From Paralichthys olivaceus (taxonomy: Eukaryota > Chordata > Actinopteri > Pleuronectiformes > Paralichthyidae), in NCBI RefSeq assembly GCF_024713975.1, contig NC_091107.1, forward strand, positions 10,591,501 to 10,655,500: 64,000 nucleotides of DNA, in the 5' to 3' direction. The notes under the pieces were generated by a model. That model was not told where the DNA came from, did no database searches, and saw only the letters and a list, made by a program, of their open reading frames with translations. The position numbers were made by a program, and so were the translations under genes. This document shows, piece after piece, positions 34,501 through 48,359 of this stretch. Positions within the stretch are counted from its first letter, which is position 1. Each line of letters opens with the position of its first letter.

Positions 34501-37500
34501 CCCACCAACCAATCTACAATCCAATGCAGTCCAAAGCTCCCGTACACCCTGGCCCTGGACTTTACCCCTCTGGCGCATATCAGCCTGCTCCCCCAGTCAG
34601 CTCCTACCAGCCTGGTCCACCACCAACTTCCTACCAAGCTCCCCCAGGTCAGCCATTGCTGACCAGGTCTCCAATGGGTATTCCTCCATCACAAACCCCT
34701 CCTCAGTCTGCCAGCCCTGGTCCCAGGCTGTCCCATGCACAGGCCACACCGCCTCCTTCTGCAGCATCCTCTAGTAGCTACTATCCAAACCCCCAGCAGC
34801 TGCAGCCCATGGCTCCATCATGGCAGTACAACACAGCTCCCCCACCAATGGGGCCACCCAATTCCACAAGCACGCCTCCCCGCGGCCCTGTGGCAAATCA
34901 TGTGAACCCAACTTCAAGTTCAACAGTGCCACCGCCACCACTGTCATCAGCAGCATACAGCTCAGGCCCCGGGATGCCCCCTACCAGTCTGCAAGGATAC
35001 AACCAGCCAGGTAGGAGCACAAAAGCTCCACTCAAAGCTAAACATGTTACACTAGCTGTAAGTAAATACACAACACAATTTTATTTTCAAATGAAGAGTG
35101 GAATAGTTACATGAAGATGAGTCAACACTTCACAGTTAGTAGTAATAAATGAGTTGATAATGATACAGGCACTCCTTAGGTCAAATCAATAAAAAGATAA
35201 ATCATCCCTCACACCAGTGAACTTTAGCCAATTAATCTTGATGCGCCTCAACTCCTAACCAATTTATTTAATTGCATAGACTAAACATAGACTATATATT
35301 TCTAAATGGATACATATCCACCTTGACCCATTCCGATAATTGTATTACAGTGTGAATAGTGTCTTGTCTTCTTTCAGTGACATGCTGCAGATATTCATAT
35401 CTAGAATGCTGATATGTTGGAGCTGGACATTGCCCTCTGCTCCGCCACAGAACATGTTGGCTGACTTCTGCCTCTGGCTCCCGCCCAGAAACTCTTTGAC
35501 ACTGAATTTGTACAAAGTTCAAATAAGAATTTTATTTTTTCTAGAGTGATTTTAATGTAGTAGTATGATACAGCTTTTTAGGAAAGAACCAAATCTCAAA
35601 TTCAGTTTCTGCTGCGGTTGTATTGTTGAGAATTGTTTCAACTGATATTAGCAAAATGGTCACAATTATATCTCTTGAGGCTATTGTAGCATCATGTAGC
35701 TGTTTAATTTTAGGGTTTGAAAGGTACAGTCCACTGAGAAGTACTAGCTCGGTGTCAGAAACAAAAGACCTGTGAGAGAGAATCTTAAGAAGTAGTCATC
35801 ATTGTTTTCTCTGAAGGATCAGGCTTTGCTCAGTGATATGAGCCTGATAGAATCTGGTTGTGTAATCTGTGACCACAGCATCTTGAATGATTTGTCATAG
35901 CATTTTGTAAGGAACCTTGTTTTTTTTGTGTGTGTTAAGACTATCCTAAGAGCATTACTTCCCCAATAGAAGCAGAGGTCACGTGACTGCTTCAGTCTGT
36001 GTGCTGCCAGCATGTCTCATGATCAGATTTCCTTGAAAATTCCTGCTCATATTCACACCCCCCACACCATCAATAAGAGTCTACTTGAGTTCGGTGACCT
36101 TTGCACCAGAAGCACCATCAGGATACATCCACCCAGTACAGTGGTAACAGTGAGAATGTATTTGGTCTTTGTGGAGACGTATACTTTGTTGACTTTATAT
36201 TAAAATCTGTGACATTTTACAGCAATTCTAAAATATCAGACATTTCTCCACCAACCTCAATAATTGATTGAACGTTTCTTACTCTAAAGTGTTCTGCTGA
36301 ACGGTCAATAATTTAGTTCCATGTGTTTTAGTCTCCAGTATTAAGTCAATAAGAAATTCTGCAGTAAGATGACTCAGAATAAAGCAAACCAATAAAGATT
36401 TTTGTAGACAGATGGGGAAACTAATGTATCAGCAATATATATTTATATATAAATTGGCACGATTCTTAAGATGTCTTTATAAAACCCATGTGGCAAATGT
36501 AGCATAATTTGTTTATGTAAAATGTAAACACAAATGCACATCTCTTCTGCATTGTTTATTTGGGGAAATACAGGTTTTTAAACCAGTGGATTTCAGTAAA
36601 CCTAAACGCTGATACCGATGTCTTTGAAAGGCTCATATCAGTTGATTTATCGATCAGGCTCTAATTTAAAATAAAGGTAAAATGTCCCAGACCAAATATA
36701 AAATGGACTGTGCACAATTTGTAATAAAGTAAGTTTAGTGATCACATGCTTCATCTCAGTCTAATCTCTATTTTATAATCTAATGAATACATTATTCGTG
36801 TTCCCTAAAATTGGAGATGTTAGTCTAGAGATCCAATTTCATGTTGGGTTTCGCGGTTACAATTTTGTGTCACTACTGTTAGAAAGATCAACATGTGCAT
36901 TTAAATATACCATGTCTGCAGTCTTTAGCTTCACTGTATATACACAAAAGTGAACATGCTTCTGTCCAGAGACTTTTGAACTGGCTGGTTTGTCAGCAGA
37001 TATTGACGTGGCTGTCACTGTTCTCACATTAGTTGGCTAAGGGTCAGCAGTGCCATCAGCTGTTGTCACCTCCAGTCAGAGCTTCTAATGTTTCATCAAC
37101 ACGTTGATGCATGATATCTGTCTTTTACATGATATTTGGCAACACCACAGGGAGCGCTTGTTTTACATTTTAGATGTCGTAACTCTTCTTAAATTACTTC
37201 ACTAACTTCCCAGTCTTACCTGAGAGGATGGTGGTGAATGTCACCAGAATTATGGCTGAAGCGATAAGTCAATTGACGAAAACATTTTCAGCAACTTTAG
37301 TAATTTATTTCTTCTCAAATACATTGAAAATAGAGAATTTCTGCTTTTTCACTCTGGTAAAGAGTAAGTGAGATTAACATTATTTTCAAATTTATAAAAT
37401 TGTATACACTGAACGAGAAATGTATTAATCACAAAGGAAAATTATTTTACATCTCCTTTATTAAATAAATGTATATAAATCTATGAAGGAAGCCCTAATA

Positions 37501-40500
37501 AGGTCTTTCTCATCAGGCATGGCATCTCCACCAATGAATCCCATGGCTTCCCACACATACCATCCAAGCAGACCTGCCTATGGGCCCCCAACTTCAGGAC
37601 CCCCACCCTCAGGACCCCCACCCACAGGACCCCCACCCACAGGACCCCCACCCACAGGCCCCCCACCCACAGGCCCACCACCATCTATAAGACCCACACC
37701 ACTTCCCACTGGACCCCCAGTGGCCAATGCCACACCTCCTCCACCCAAAGCTGATGGTAATTTTTCTCTTATTCTTGACACTTTGTGCTTTGTATTGATT
37801 TACCATTTTGTATACTCTGTGTATTTATTTACATTTTTGGGTTTGTAACTTTGTAAAATGTTGCAGGTCAAGTTCAGCGCAAACTTTTTCTCCTAGATTA
37901 GGAAATGATTGTTATATGTGATGTTAATAAGATGACAGAAAGTGAGAGCCTTGCCAGCGATGATCATGAAATTATGACTTTGGGCCAGAAACTCATCATT
38001 TTTACAAGCCCGCCATTTTTTTCTGATCACTTTCCGTTGTTTCCCTCCCTCCCCTCCTTCCTTTACATGCCAGCTCAGTGCGGGGCGGCTGTTAACAGCA
38101 CTCAGTCCCCCACTGAGCCCGACTGCCAGCAGGGGGATATTGAATGTCCAGGTGTGGCCAAATCTGTCAGTAGCTGTTAGATGCTGTGTCGGTGCTGTTG
38201 TGCCCATCCTTTCCTCTCCGTGCTGTTGTTGCATTGTAACCAAGGAAGCACTAATTCTTTTTTGTATTCACTAAAATAGAAGTTCTGCAATCTATTACTT
38301 TCAAGGAAAATGCAGAAAATAATGATTGAACTAATATTATGTTTTTTGATCTCTAAAAGGTATAGAGTTATGTAGGTCTATGGGGCTACTTCAGCCCAGT
38401 ATCAGTGCATCCCTGGTCACATGCAGTTCTTGTTCATAGTTTATTTGTCTTTCCTTCATCCACTCTCACCCTATTTCCCATATGACCTCTGAATAAACAT
38501 CCTACAAGCCTCGGCCATCATCAGTGTCTTTATTAGTATTGATGACTTATTTGGTGTTTTAGTAACCCTTTGTGTCCATCTTGTATCTTGCACCGTAGTT
38601 TATTTTATTTCACATCTATCACCTGTGGTAGGCACATGGGACAGAAATCCATTATTCATATCACATCTGTGTTTTCTTTGATACAGGAGCTATGGCCGGC
38701 AATGGTCCCCAATCATCAAACAGCTATAATCATGCTGACAACAAAATGGGTAAGGACACTTTCTGTGTCACACACACACACACACTTCACAAAGTGGAGT
38801 TTCATAGCAGCACCACCTGTAGTTGATGGGTAAATGTTCCTAGATGTTTCACATCATCAGTTTTTGGAGGAGGCAAAGCATTTCTGTATTTTATTTCAGA
38901 ATCTTTTTTATCAAATCCCCTCAGTACTAATACCGAGGGGTAACATGACCATTTGTGCTGAATTGTATAAACAAAATTGCAATGATATAGTATCATAGGT
39001 TTAAAACACCACCAGAGCCACAACAGTATGAATAATTTTCATATAATTTTTTGTTAACATTAAAAAAACCATTAAAGCCTCAATTTAAAGATGCTACACT
39101 TTTTCAGGAATGCCGGCTTTTTAATAATTTCTCATATTAATGGAACTTTCTTCCACAGCTGGTCCTCCCCAGCACGGACCACCTGGTCGGCACTTGGGCC
39201 ACTACCCCTCCCTCCCCCCTGGGTACCAGAACACAGCGGCTCCACACAAATCCACCTCCCCCATGCACCCTGCGATGCAAAGCGCCACACAGCCTTACAC
39301 TCAAACACCTCAGCCATACCAGCAGGTGAGAGAGAAGTTACAGCCTGGTACTACTTGGTACTGTTAGAGCATTTTGCATGAACTGTACTGTCATGCATTT
39401 GCTTTTCACCTTGTACACTTACAAACCCCTCACATTTATGTCAACTATGGAAGCGTCAAGTTGTCATTGAGACACAGCTGCATTTGTATGTGAGTAGAGT
39501 ATTTACACTCAAAGAAGCAAAGTCGACTAACTGAGGAGCAGTTCATTCTACTTTATGAACTACATACAGTTCAGTTTGTTTTATTTAAGCAATGCACTCA
39601 TTATTGTTTACAGGAATATAAACCCAAACAAAGTTTTTGCCAGCAAATATATTTTTTAAGAACCACCATCACATTGATTTGTGGATATATCCGACTTATT
39701 GCTGGGCTTTTTTGGCAGCACAACATCAATATTCTTTAATGTAAAATCCTTAAGACCTTAAAGTTGTCACATTTGGAGGCTGTGATAGGAGGCAGGAGGC
39801 CATTCATGCTCAGTGACTTGGCAGTTGTATGTTTTCAGTAAATAAATTGACTGATCAGTTGTTTCCCCCTCTCTCAGCCACCTGGTGGCCCAGGGCCGGC
39901 CCAACTGAGCCCGTCCTTGGCGGCCATGAGCCTCCAGTCCAGTACCCCAGAGGCACTAAGAGTTGTCAACCTGCTGCAGGAGAGGAACTTGCTACCACCA
40001 AGCCCGACCCCTGCCCCGACACCCTGCCTTCCCCAGGACCTGCAGAAGATTAACTGCAACCCAGAGTAAGTCATGGTGGACTAACACCAACAGTATGTGT
40101 CTGTCTGACACACCTTTATTTGCTGATGTTATTATTCTTTAAAACCGATATTACTGTGATGTTAAGTATTTACAGTATTTCATAACCATGAACTTGCTCA
40201 TGGTGATGATGTTCTGAGACTAAATTTTAAAACATGGCACTGAGAAATTTTATTGGATATAGACTTCATGATGATCACTCATACATTCATCCGTTAATGC
40301 TATTCACACCCACATACCATGCTGGTATGCTGCGAATCACCAGAGATGACATGATCTCTCTTTGTGATCATCAAGTGCATTGACCCTCTGTGCTTGTGTC
40401 TCCAGGGTTTTCCGTTCTACGCTGACCAGCATCCCTCAGACACAGTCATTGCTCAATAAAGCCAAGATGCCGCTGGGCCTCCTGCTCCACCCATTCAAAG

Positions 40501-43500
40501 ACCTCACGGTAACACATTAGTTCATTGTACACGCATCAGTTAGTGTGTGTAAATCAACTTAGATAACCATGTAAATGTCAGCTCTGTATAATAACAGTAT
40601 TTATTAGATGTCATATGATGTGAATTAATGCGTGAAAGAAGGTGGTACCAGGAGTAATGATTAGTATGTTATCCTCAATGAAACTCTTCCTGAGTAAGTT
40701 TAAATATCATCTATGACCTCATCAATTATGTTTCAGGGATTTTAATTCAACAACTACATCTGACTTTTATTTATTTAAACATTGACATTTCTCTCAATAC
40801 TTCAGTTTTAGTATAGGATCAGACTAATTAGCCTTCAGGCAAAATCTGTCAGTGTCAGTCTATGTTTGTCTGTCATTGATTGAGAACAGACCACAGAAAT
40901 GTTGCACAACTTGGACATTAACAAGAAAGTCTTTATTGAATTTCCGATTCCTGTGAACTGCCAACAAGAAATCGATTTTTGCCTGAGGCACTTATCACAT
41001 GGGTTGGTTTTGTTTTTATTTGTTGCAGCAACTTCCTGTGGTGACTTCCAGCACCATCGTCAGATGTCGGTCCTGCAGAACCTACATTAACCCATTTGTT
41101 TCCTTCCTGGACCAGAGGAGGTGGAAGTGCAACCTATGCTATCGGGTCAATGATGGTAAGAGGGGGAGATGGTTGATGTCTTTGGTGTATAAAATAATAA
41201 AAAAATAATTATTCCAGGAGGAGTAGAAGCTGCAAATTTACAGAACGGAACTGTTCACTTTTAGATAAATTCAAGACATTTTCAAATAATCGTAATTATT
41301 TTAAGTTTATGATCATTCTGTAAACATCGACCAAACAATTTAGTTTGTAATATGTTGTGCAATGTCTGATTAAAGAAAATGACGTTTACTTTTTATATGA
41401 TTATAAAATAATACAGTGGATAAAGAGATTTTAAATGGATACAATTCTTTAAATCGAGGATTAAATGATGCACAAAGTGGGCAGTCCAATATTTACCATT
41501 AAAAGCTTTCTGGGTCTTGTGTGTCTGACTGTAGTTCCAGAAGAGTTTATGTACAACCCAGTCAGCAGATCGTATGGAGAACCTCACAAAAGACCCGAGG
41601 TCCAGAACGCCACTATTGAGTTCATTGCTCCTTCAGAGTATATGGTGAGTATTTAGCTGGCTCATTTTCTACAACACATGGTCTCGTAATCTGAGTGTGT
41701 GATTGACAGTGTTTCTCTTGGTTGATTTTTTCCCCCTCATGTTATGTAACATGTTTGATTTTGTCCAGCTGAGGCCACCACAGCCTGCTGTTTACCTCTT
41801 TGTTCTGGACGTATCCCACAATGCAGTGGAGACAGGCTACCTGAATGTGTTCTGTCAGTCGCTGCTGGACAACATCAACACGTATGTATAATATCCAATT
41901 ATATATAAACCAGTGTATTCAAGGTTGTTCATGAAAACAATTGTGAATGTTTTTCTTTATCTTCTCAGCAGTAGGCCAGCATGTTAATATTTCTACTAGA
42001 AACTGGGGAAATATAGGCAAACAGTTTTTTCTAATTATTGCTATAAAGTAAAGCAACATAACACAGTAGAAGCAGAATGACCTCTCACTGCAAAGTTTAT
42101 GTGAGGCTTTAAAATTAAGATGATGGTAGTTAAAGTGCTAGATTTATTTAAGGGTGTGTGTATATGTGTCCTAGGCTTCCTGGAGACTCGCGGACAAAGG
42201 TAGGCTTCATCACCTTCGACAGCACCATCCACTTCTACAATCTTCAGGAGGGACTTTCTCAGCCTCAGATGCTCATTGTGTCTGACATTGAAGGTGAGAC
42301 ATGGCCAACTGTAAAAATTAACAATAGCAATAAGCATATGAATTATAAGGAAACTTTGGAGAGAAAAAATCCATCATTAACTGGAAGAAACCTCTCGCAG
42401 AACCAGACTTAAAGCCGAGTTTATGCTTCTGCGTCGCGTCGACGGCATACCTACGCCGCAGCCTGACGCGCACCTCCAAAAAATCCTAAATTAGTGTGGT
42501 CCGCCATCTGCCTCAACCTAACCCTAACCCATCTTGTTTCAGCTCTGACAGACTAGTTGCTATAATGAAAACAATAAGAGTTTTAATGATGGATGTAAAT
42601 GTATCATTAATGATAGCACCAACAGTTAATGTAATAATAATAATACAGATAATATTAATTGTTGATGTCTGAATCTTGCAGATCTGGAGTTAGAGATACC
42701 TGCAGAGACAGAGAGAGAGGAAGAAAGAGAAGGAGAGAGAGAGAGTATTGGAGGGAAAAAACACAAAGTTAGTGACATGTAGTGAGGGCAGAGAAAGGGA
42801 GTGAGAGAAGTGCTAAGTGCATGATGGGAGTGCCGATAGCAGTATAACTAAGGAAAGGTGGAAGTAATGAAAGCTCTTATCAGAGAACTGTTACCTTCAG
42901 CATTTGGCGACAGTTTTCAGAAACGTGATCCATTTTAAAAATGAGTCATTACTGAAGTAACATGAGAAAGTTTTTTTGTGTATATTATGTCTGTTAAAAC
43001 AATAACTTTTTGTGTTTTGCAGATATCTTTTTACCAACACCAGACAGCCTTCTAGTAAACCTCAATGAATGCAAAGAAGTAAGAAACCCCTTGATTAAAC
43101 AAGCCCAATATTAAATTTAACATTGTAAGCTAAAATTTAAAGATGTGTTTTCTTCTCTTTCCACAGTGTATTAAGTACCGCTAATAATTACTGTTTATTT
43201 AAGACAGTGTTTCATCTATATTCACGGATCGTGCTTAATGAGACAGACCTTAAAAAACCTTGGTTCTAGGCTCTTGACTACCATGCAGATGAATGAAAGA
43301 TGACAAACAAAAGTTTTCCCCTCAGGGCTAAATAATGAGTAATAAAACTTCTTCCTGTATTTGTTTTTCAGCTTGTGCAGGATCTGCTGAGGAGTCTGCC
43401 AAATTTATTTCAAAAGACTATGGAGACTCAATCTGCCCTGGGATCAGCTCTGCAAGCAGCCTTCAAGCTGCTGTCGCCCACTGGAGGGCGTATGTCTGTC

Positions 43501-46500
43501 TTCCAGACACAACTGCCAAACCTGGGTGTGGGGGCGCTTCAGTCCAGAGAGGACCCCAACCAGCGAGCGTCTGCCAAGGTAGGCGCTCTGATGATGACGT
43601 TTCTCCAGGACTTAAATGATGAGTGGGTTGGATCAGTCAGTATAATAAAATAACTGTACAGCAGCTTATGTTATTTTAAAACTCCCAATGTCACATCAGA
43701 CATTTTTTTGAAATAAAACAAAAAATGTTGACCAAGCTCATTAAAGTGCTATTTTAACAGCTCTGTTTATTTAGGCAAAACATTATGATGCAGAAAAATA
43801 TGTAATCTAAAGAACCTCTTAAACCACCCCAAAGCTGTTTTGTTAAAAATTGTGTTTTACCCCATAGTATTAAACTTTAAGGCATTTCAAGCCAGACCCT
43901 CACTGCTCAGGAAAACATTGACAAACATGGCACAATTAATGAGTTTATAAAAACAATAAAACCTGCAATATGTTCAGACTTTTTTAGATCATGCTCTGCC
44001 TGTTTTCCTTTCAGGACATCCAGCATCTATCTCCAGCGACAGACTTCTACAAGAAGCTGGCTCTGGACTGCTCTGGTCAGCAGGTGGCTGTTGACCTGTT
44101 CCTGCTCAGCGCTCAGTACTGTGATCTGGCTTCACTTGGTGAGTCCTCCACTGAATGAATGGGAAAGGGAGGGAAGAACAAAAGAGTATTTATTGGATTA
44201 TTGATGTTTGTTTACATTAAAAGAACTCAATCTATGATAATTTGACATGTTTGATAAATCTTTACCTTCTGGTTATTTTCTGGTCGTAAAGACACAACAG
44301 GGATAGATACATTTACAGGAGGAGAGAGAGGGGAATGCTGGGTATATTTCTTTGTATATTTCTAAAAATGGACAATCATCTCATATGTGCCTTCTTTCTC
44401 TCAGGCTGTATTTCGAGATACTCATCAGGGAGCGTTTATTATTACCCGTCATACCACCACCAGCACAACCCTGCTCAGGTGGAGTGCTTCCAGAAGGATC
44501 TGAAGAGATACTTAACCAGGAAGATCGGCTTTGAGGCCGTCATGAGGATACGCTGCACTAAAGGTCCGTCATTACAGGAGCTGGAGTTTGGTCGAACATT
44601 GAACTAAATATGTATTTTCAGATGTGAAAGGAAAAATAAAGTAAAAATAATCAGTGTTCGTCATCCTGATTTTATCATGTTTTGACTGATTTCATCTGTC
44701 TCTCTGCAGGTCTGTCCATCCACACGTTCCACGGAAACTTCTTTGTGCGCTCCACAGATCTGTTGTCCCTCCCTAACGTGAACCCAGACGCTGGCTTTGC
44801 TGTTCAAATGTCCATCGAGGAAAATCTGGACGACATGCAGGCTGTCTCTTTTCAGGCCGCCCTGCTTTACACCTCCAGCAAAGGTACACACGCACACAGA
44901 TACTGTTGTTTTATATATTTTTGAATCCAATTAATCTTTGTCTTCTATTGAAATATTTATTTTGTTTTACAGGAGAAAGGAGGATTCGTGTCCACACCTT
45001 GTGTCTCCCTGTGGTCAACTCTCTTTCAGATATCTTTTCTGGGGCAGATGTTCAGGCCATCACTGGGCTGCTAGCTTGCATGGGTATGTACCACATGTTA
45101 CTCAAGGGAACAGCTCAGATGAGACTATTTAGGAATTTGTTTCTTCAAGTTTTTCTATGAAGCAGACTTTATGAGCAATGTTCTGATACTGTGTGTGTTA
45201 ATTAACTACCACAACAGATTATTTGTTTCCATTCAGGTTGGTAAAGCTGCAGGAGCCCATAATTTGGGGCAAAGTATAATCACAGTTTATATATCACAAT
45301 GAATGCTTTAATTTAATCATTTTCTATAAGTAGTATGTAGTATTCTATTGGTATTCCTGACTTTTTATAAGTGCATCAAGGATGTTTTATAAAGCATCAA
45401 ATTGTTGCAGTAAATAGTCGGGGGTTTGCAGGGTTTTCATCCACTTCACTTTTTTTAGCACTGACAGATGGACATGAGTAGCGACAGCTGTGGCTGCCTA
45501 GCAACCACTGATTACAAGGCTCATCTCACATTCACTTTGAGAACAGGTGCTCGCAGTTTGCTTTCTTCAGAACATGGCACAGAAGAGTTTGACATTTACT
45601 TTGAATGAGTAACATCAGTTATTTTGAAAACTGCAACTATACATTTCAGTCACAAACCATGTGAGGTGGGTGTGATGTTGTTTGTGCCTTATTTCTACTG
45701 AAATCCAGAGCTGTACCGAACAGCCCATTACTGTGTACAATACTACAAGGCCCAATGTTACATTAAAAGAAATATAATGTACAGCTGATCAAATTTATCA
45801 CATTTTCTCAAAGTTCAATGTCAACAATAGACTTTGAATGAATCTTTCTTCAAAGAATCACAAGAAGAAGAATGAGACTAATTCACTGTTATCTATGTTT
45901 GTCAGTTCTGTTATGACGTTTCCAAAATATCAGAAAACCCTTCACATAGCGACTTGAAACGATGTGAGATGCTCAGTCCTTCTCTTGTGTCTCTCTCCAG
46001 CTGTGGATCGTTCAGTGGCGGCCAGTCTGAGTGACGCCAGAGATGCGATGACCAACGCTGCTATTGACTCGCTGTCGTCATACCGACAGTCTGTGTTGAC
46101 CATCCAGCAGCCCGGCCTACTGGCCCCGGCCTGCCTCAGACTCTTCCCCCTTTTCGTCCTCGCCCTGCTCAAACAGGTCAGCTTTTTCACACCATCCAGT
46201 CATTATACAGCAGCTGCTCTGTCGGGCAAAACTTTGGGCTTTATTTTAAATTTCTCTTTTGATTACACCCATGAATTTATTCCATCACTACCTTCACTTA
46301 GCCCAACCCAGTATATAAATGTGTTGAAGTATTGTCTTTTCTTTTAAGTGAATTTACTAGTTTAGCCTTTTATTGATGCAGTTGCATGTGTTTGTTTGTG
46401 ACTCGTGCAGAAAGCCTTCAGGACGGGCACCAGCACCAGACTGGATGACCGAGTGTTTGCCATGTGTCAACTGAAGTACCAGCCACTGGTCTACACCTTG

Positions 46501-48359
46501 CTGATGATACATCCTGCTCTGTACCGCATCGACGACCTGACCGATGAGGTGAGAAGGATATTTACTCTCAGCACCTACACATCTCGAGCAGCTAGATTTC
46601 TGTGAATGCAGCAGCAAAAACAATATCCTGGATTTTTTTGAAGGCCAAAGAGTTTTTATTAATCTTTCGGTGTGCTTATGATATAGATCACATGATCAGA
46701 TTGACACTGTTTATTTGGAGGTTAAGTTTTTGTGTTAATGAACAATTCTCAGTTCACCATATCAGGTTTTTTGGGGCAGTGGGCACAGTAATTCCAACAA
46801 TTTTCCACTGTGACTGAGTAATCTTTTCTTCCCTGCATCCTCAGGGAGCTTTGAACATCAACGAGCGGACAATCCCTCAGCCCAGAGTGCAGCAGCTGTC
46901 TGTGGAGAAGCTCAGCAGGGATGGAGCTTTCCTCATGGACGCTGGATTAGTAAGTTTGACAATAAGACGTTTCAACAAACTCACATAAAATACAAAGCTA
47001 ATATCTGATTCAAGGCTGAATTGTGAACATGTCCCGTGTAGAGATATAGAACATTTTCAGATGGATCTTTCTTTTATAAGACACCTGTTTTTATGAATTA
47101 ATGTACTGTAAAACTGAATGTAAATTTACTTGGAAGCTGAAATATTATAAAAACAGTACAAGCTTCAGTTTTGTCTTATATTTCAAGCCCCCTGTAAGGA
47201 GGTGGGAAAGTGTTCAGAGTCATAGCACTCTCTTACTATACTCAAGATTTATATATGAGCATGTATGATATATTCCATATTCTGCTCCTGAAGGTCATTT
47301 ATCTGTGGATCGGACGAAACTGCCATCCCAACTTCCTCTCACAAGTCCTGGGAGTTCCCAGCTATGCTGCCGTGCCTGAAAACTTGGTAGGAAATCTCAT
47401 GTTAAAGCAGCTACATGCAGTTTCCTCCTGCTGTGGTCTTTGCTCCTTCATACACTTTGAGTGTAACTTTAACATTTCCTTGTGTGTATAGTGATTTTCT
47501 TCAAGGTGAAATACTGATCAAGCATTAAGCTTTAGTACAGCACAGTTACAGTGTTTTTCATTTCATGCACTCCTCGATGATGAAAAGTTGACCCTTGCTC
47601 TTCTCTCGTAGTATATGCTCCCAGAGCTGGACACTGCCGAGTCGCAGAGAACCAGGGCTTTCGTTGGCTGGCTGAGGGATCAGAGGCCGTTCTTCCCCTC
47701 TTTGCATGTCATCAGGTTGGTAACAAAAAAGAACGTGTATTAGAAACAGTAGTATGGGTACTTCTGAAACAGCTGATTTAATATCAGAAAGGAAATCCGA
47801 AAACTAATAAGGCACAGAGGTTATAGATGAGGTTTCATGCGACAGAATTTGAAGTCAATTTAAAAGAAAATAAATCAAAGGCTGCTCAGGGAGAAAGAGA
47901 AAAACCCGTATCCACTTGTTCGAGAGGATCTGCTGCTGAATTTAATGGGTTCCTCCTTGGCCCCTGCCCCAACCCTTTATATAACTTCATGGAAATGGGT
48001 TGTGTAGTTTTTCTGTAATCCTGCTGAAAGACAGACAGCAATGAAGACATCAAAAAACTACTAAAGGCTGAAGTCCAGCAGATATAAACATACAAGATCT
48101 AATGTGTCAATCAAAGGTGTTAAATCCAAAGAGCCTCTGCGGTTTCATTGAATGTCAAGATTTGAATTTCCTTTATTATCATTTTGAAATGAATCAATCA
48201 GTGTCTCTCTAATTGTCCCCCCCTCTTTTATTCTGTGTCCTCAGGGACGAGAGCCAGCTGAAAGCCAGCTTTATGCAGAACATGATCGAGGACCGAACAG
48301 AGTCCGCCCTGTCGTACTACGAGTTCCTGCTCCACCTCCAACAGCAAATCTCCAAATAA
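31527..48359 (+). CDS. sec24a: SEC24 COPII cargo adaptor, complete
   Basis: SEC24 pairs with SEC23 in the inner COPII coat and binds ER-export signals on cargo. The 23 coding exons join in frame to 3420 nt (1139 residues): 31527-31587, 34444-35010, 37517-37756, 38687-38749, 39159-39325, 39878-40065, 40406-40508, 41029-41155, 41535-41644, 41769-41881, 42175-42293, 43023-43078, 43372-43578, 44015-44138, 44405-44563, 44710-44883, 44973-45083, 46001-46176, 46411-46548, 46845-46949, 47294-47386, 47612-47715, 48245-48359. The N-terminal third is Pro/Gln/Ser-rich and disordered. The zinc finger has Cys476, 479, 497 and 500 (RCRSCRTYINP...WKCNLC). The trunk (from VYLFVLDVS), beta-sandwich, helical and gelsolin-like segments follow, ending LHLQQQISK. 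The start has a good context (A at -3). Choice of sec24a over sec24b rests on synteny with sar1b and camlg. Confidence 0.93.
37597..37686 (+). repeat. sec24a: Six 15-bp tandem units coding GPPPT in sec24a
   Basis: Units of GGACCCCCACCCACA (with small variants) repeat in frame and encode (Gly-Pro-Pro-Pro-Thr/Ser)n in the disordered N-terminal region. Fifteen-base units keep the frame, so copy number could vary without disrupting the protein. Confidence 0.9.
38122..38140 (+). promoter_or_regulatory. Weak CTCF-like motif in sec24a intron 3
   Basis: ACTGCCAGCAGGGGGATAT matches the left part and centre of the CTCF consensus (GCCAGCAGGGGG) but lacks the terminal GCGC. Confidence 0.25.
42411..42480 (+). 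mobile_element. CpG-rich dispersed repeat fragment in sec24a intron 11
   Basis: The segment opens GAGTTTATGCTTCTGCGTCG and continues with CG-dense bases, unlike the surrounding AT-rich intron. This opening recurs in many fish genomes as the end of an interspersed element. The other end was not found. A short telomere-like CCTAACCCTAACCC lies just downstream (42518-42531). Confidence 0.45.
42700..42770 (+). repeat. Polypurine (GA-rich) tract in sec24a intron 11
   Basis: About 70 bases are almost entirely A and G (GAGAGAGAGGAAGAAAGAG-type). It is simple sequence with no coding role. Confidence 0.75.
47926..48050 (+). mobile_element. Dispersed repeat fragment in the last sec24a intron
   Basis: Words such as GGGTTCCTCCTTGGCCCCTG, then ACTTCATGGAAATGGGTTG and GTAGTTTTTCTGTAATCCTG, follow the pattern of a widespread fish interspersed repeat. 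It is truncated, with no ORF of its own. Confidence 0.5.

Noticed and set aside
37481..37806. Minus-strand ORFs of Gly-Val-Trp or Gly-Gly repeats
   Set aside because: Antisense shadows of the coding GPPPT repeat in sec24a exon 3.
42518..42531. Telomere-like CCTAACCCTAACCC
   Set aside because: Only two full units; too short for an interstitial telomere tract and probably part of the adjacent repeat fragment.
43479..43497. CTCF-like word CCCACTGGAGGGCGTA in sec24a exon 13
   Set aside because: It is constrained as coding sequence and has a mismatch at a key core position.
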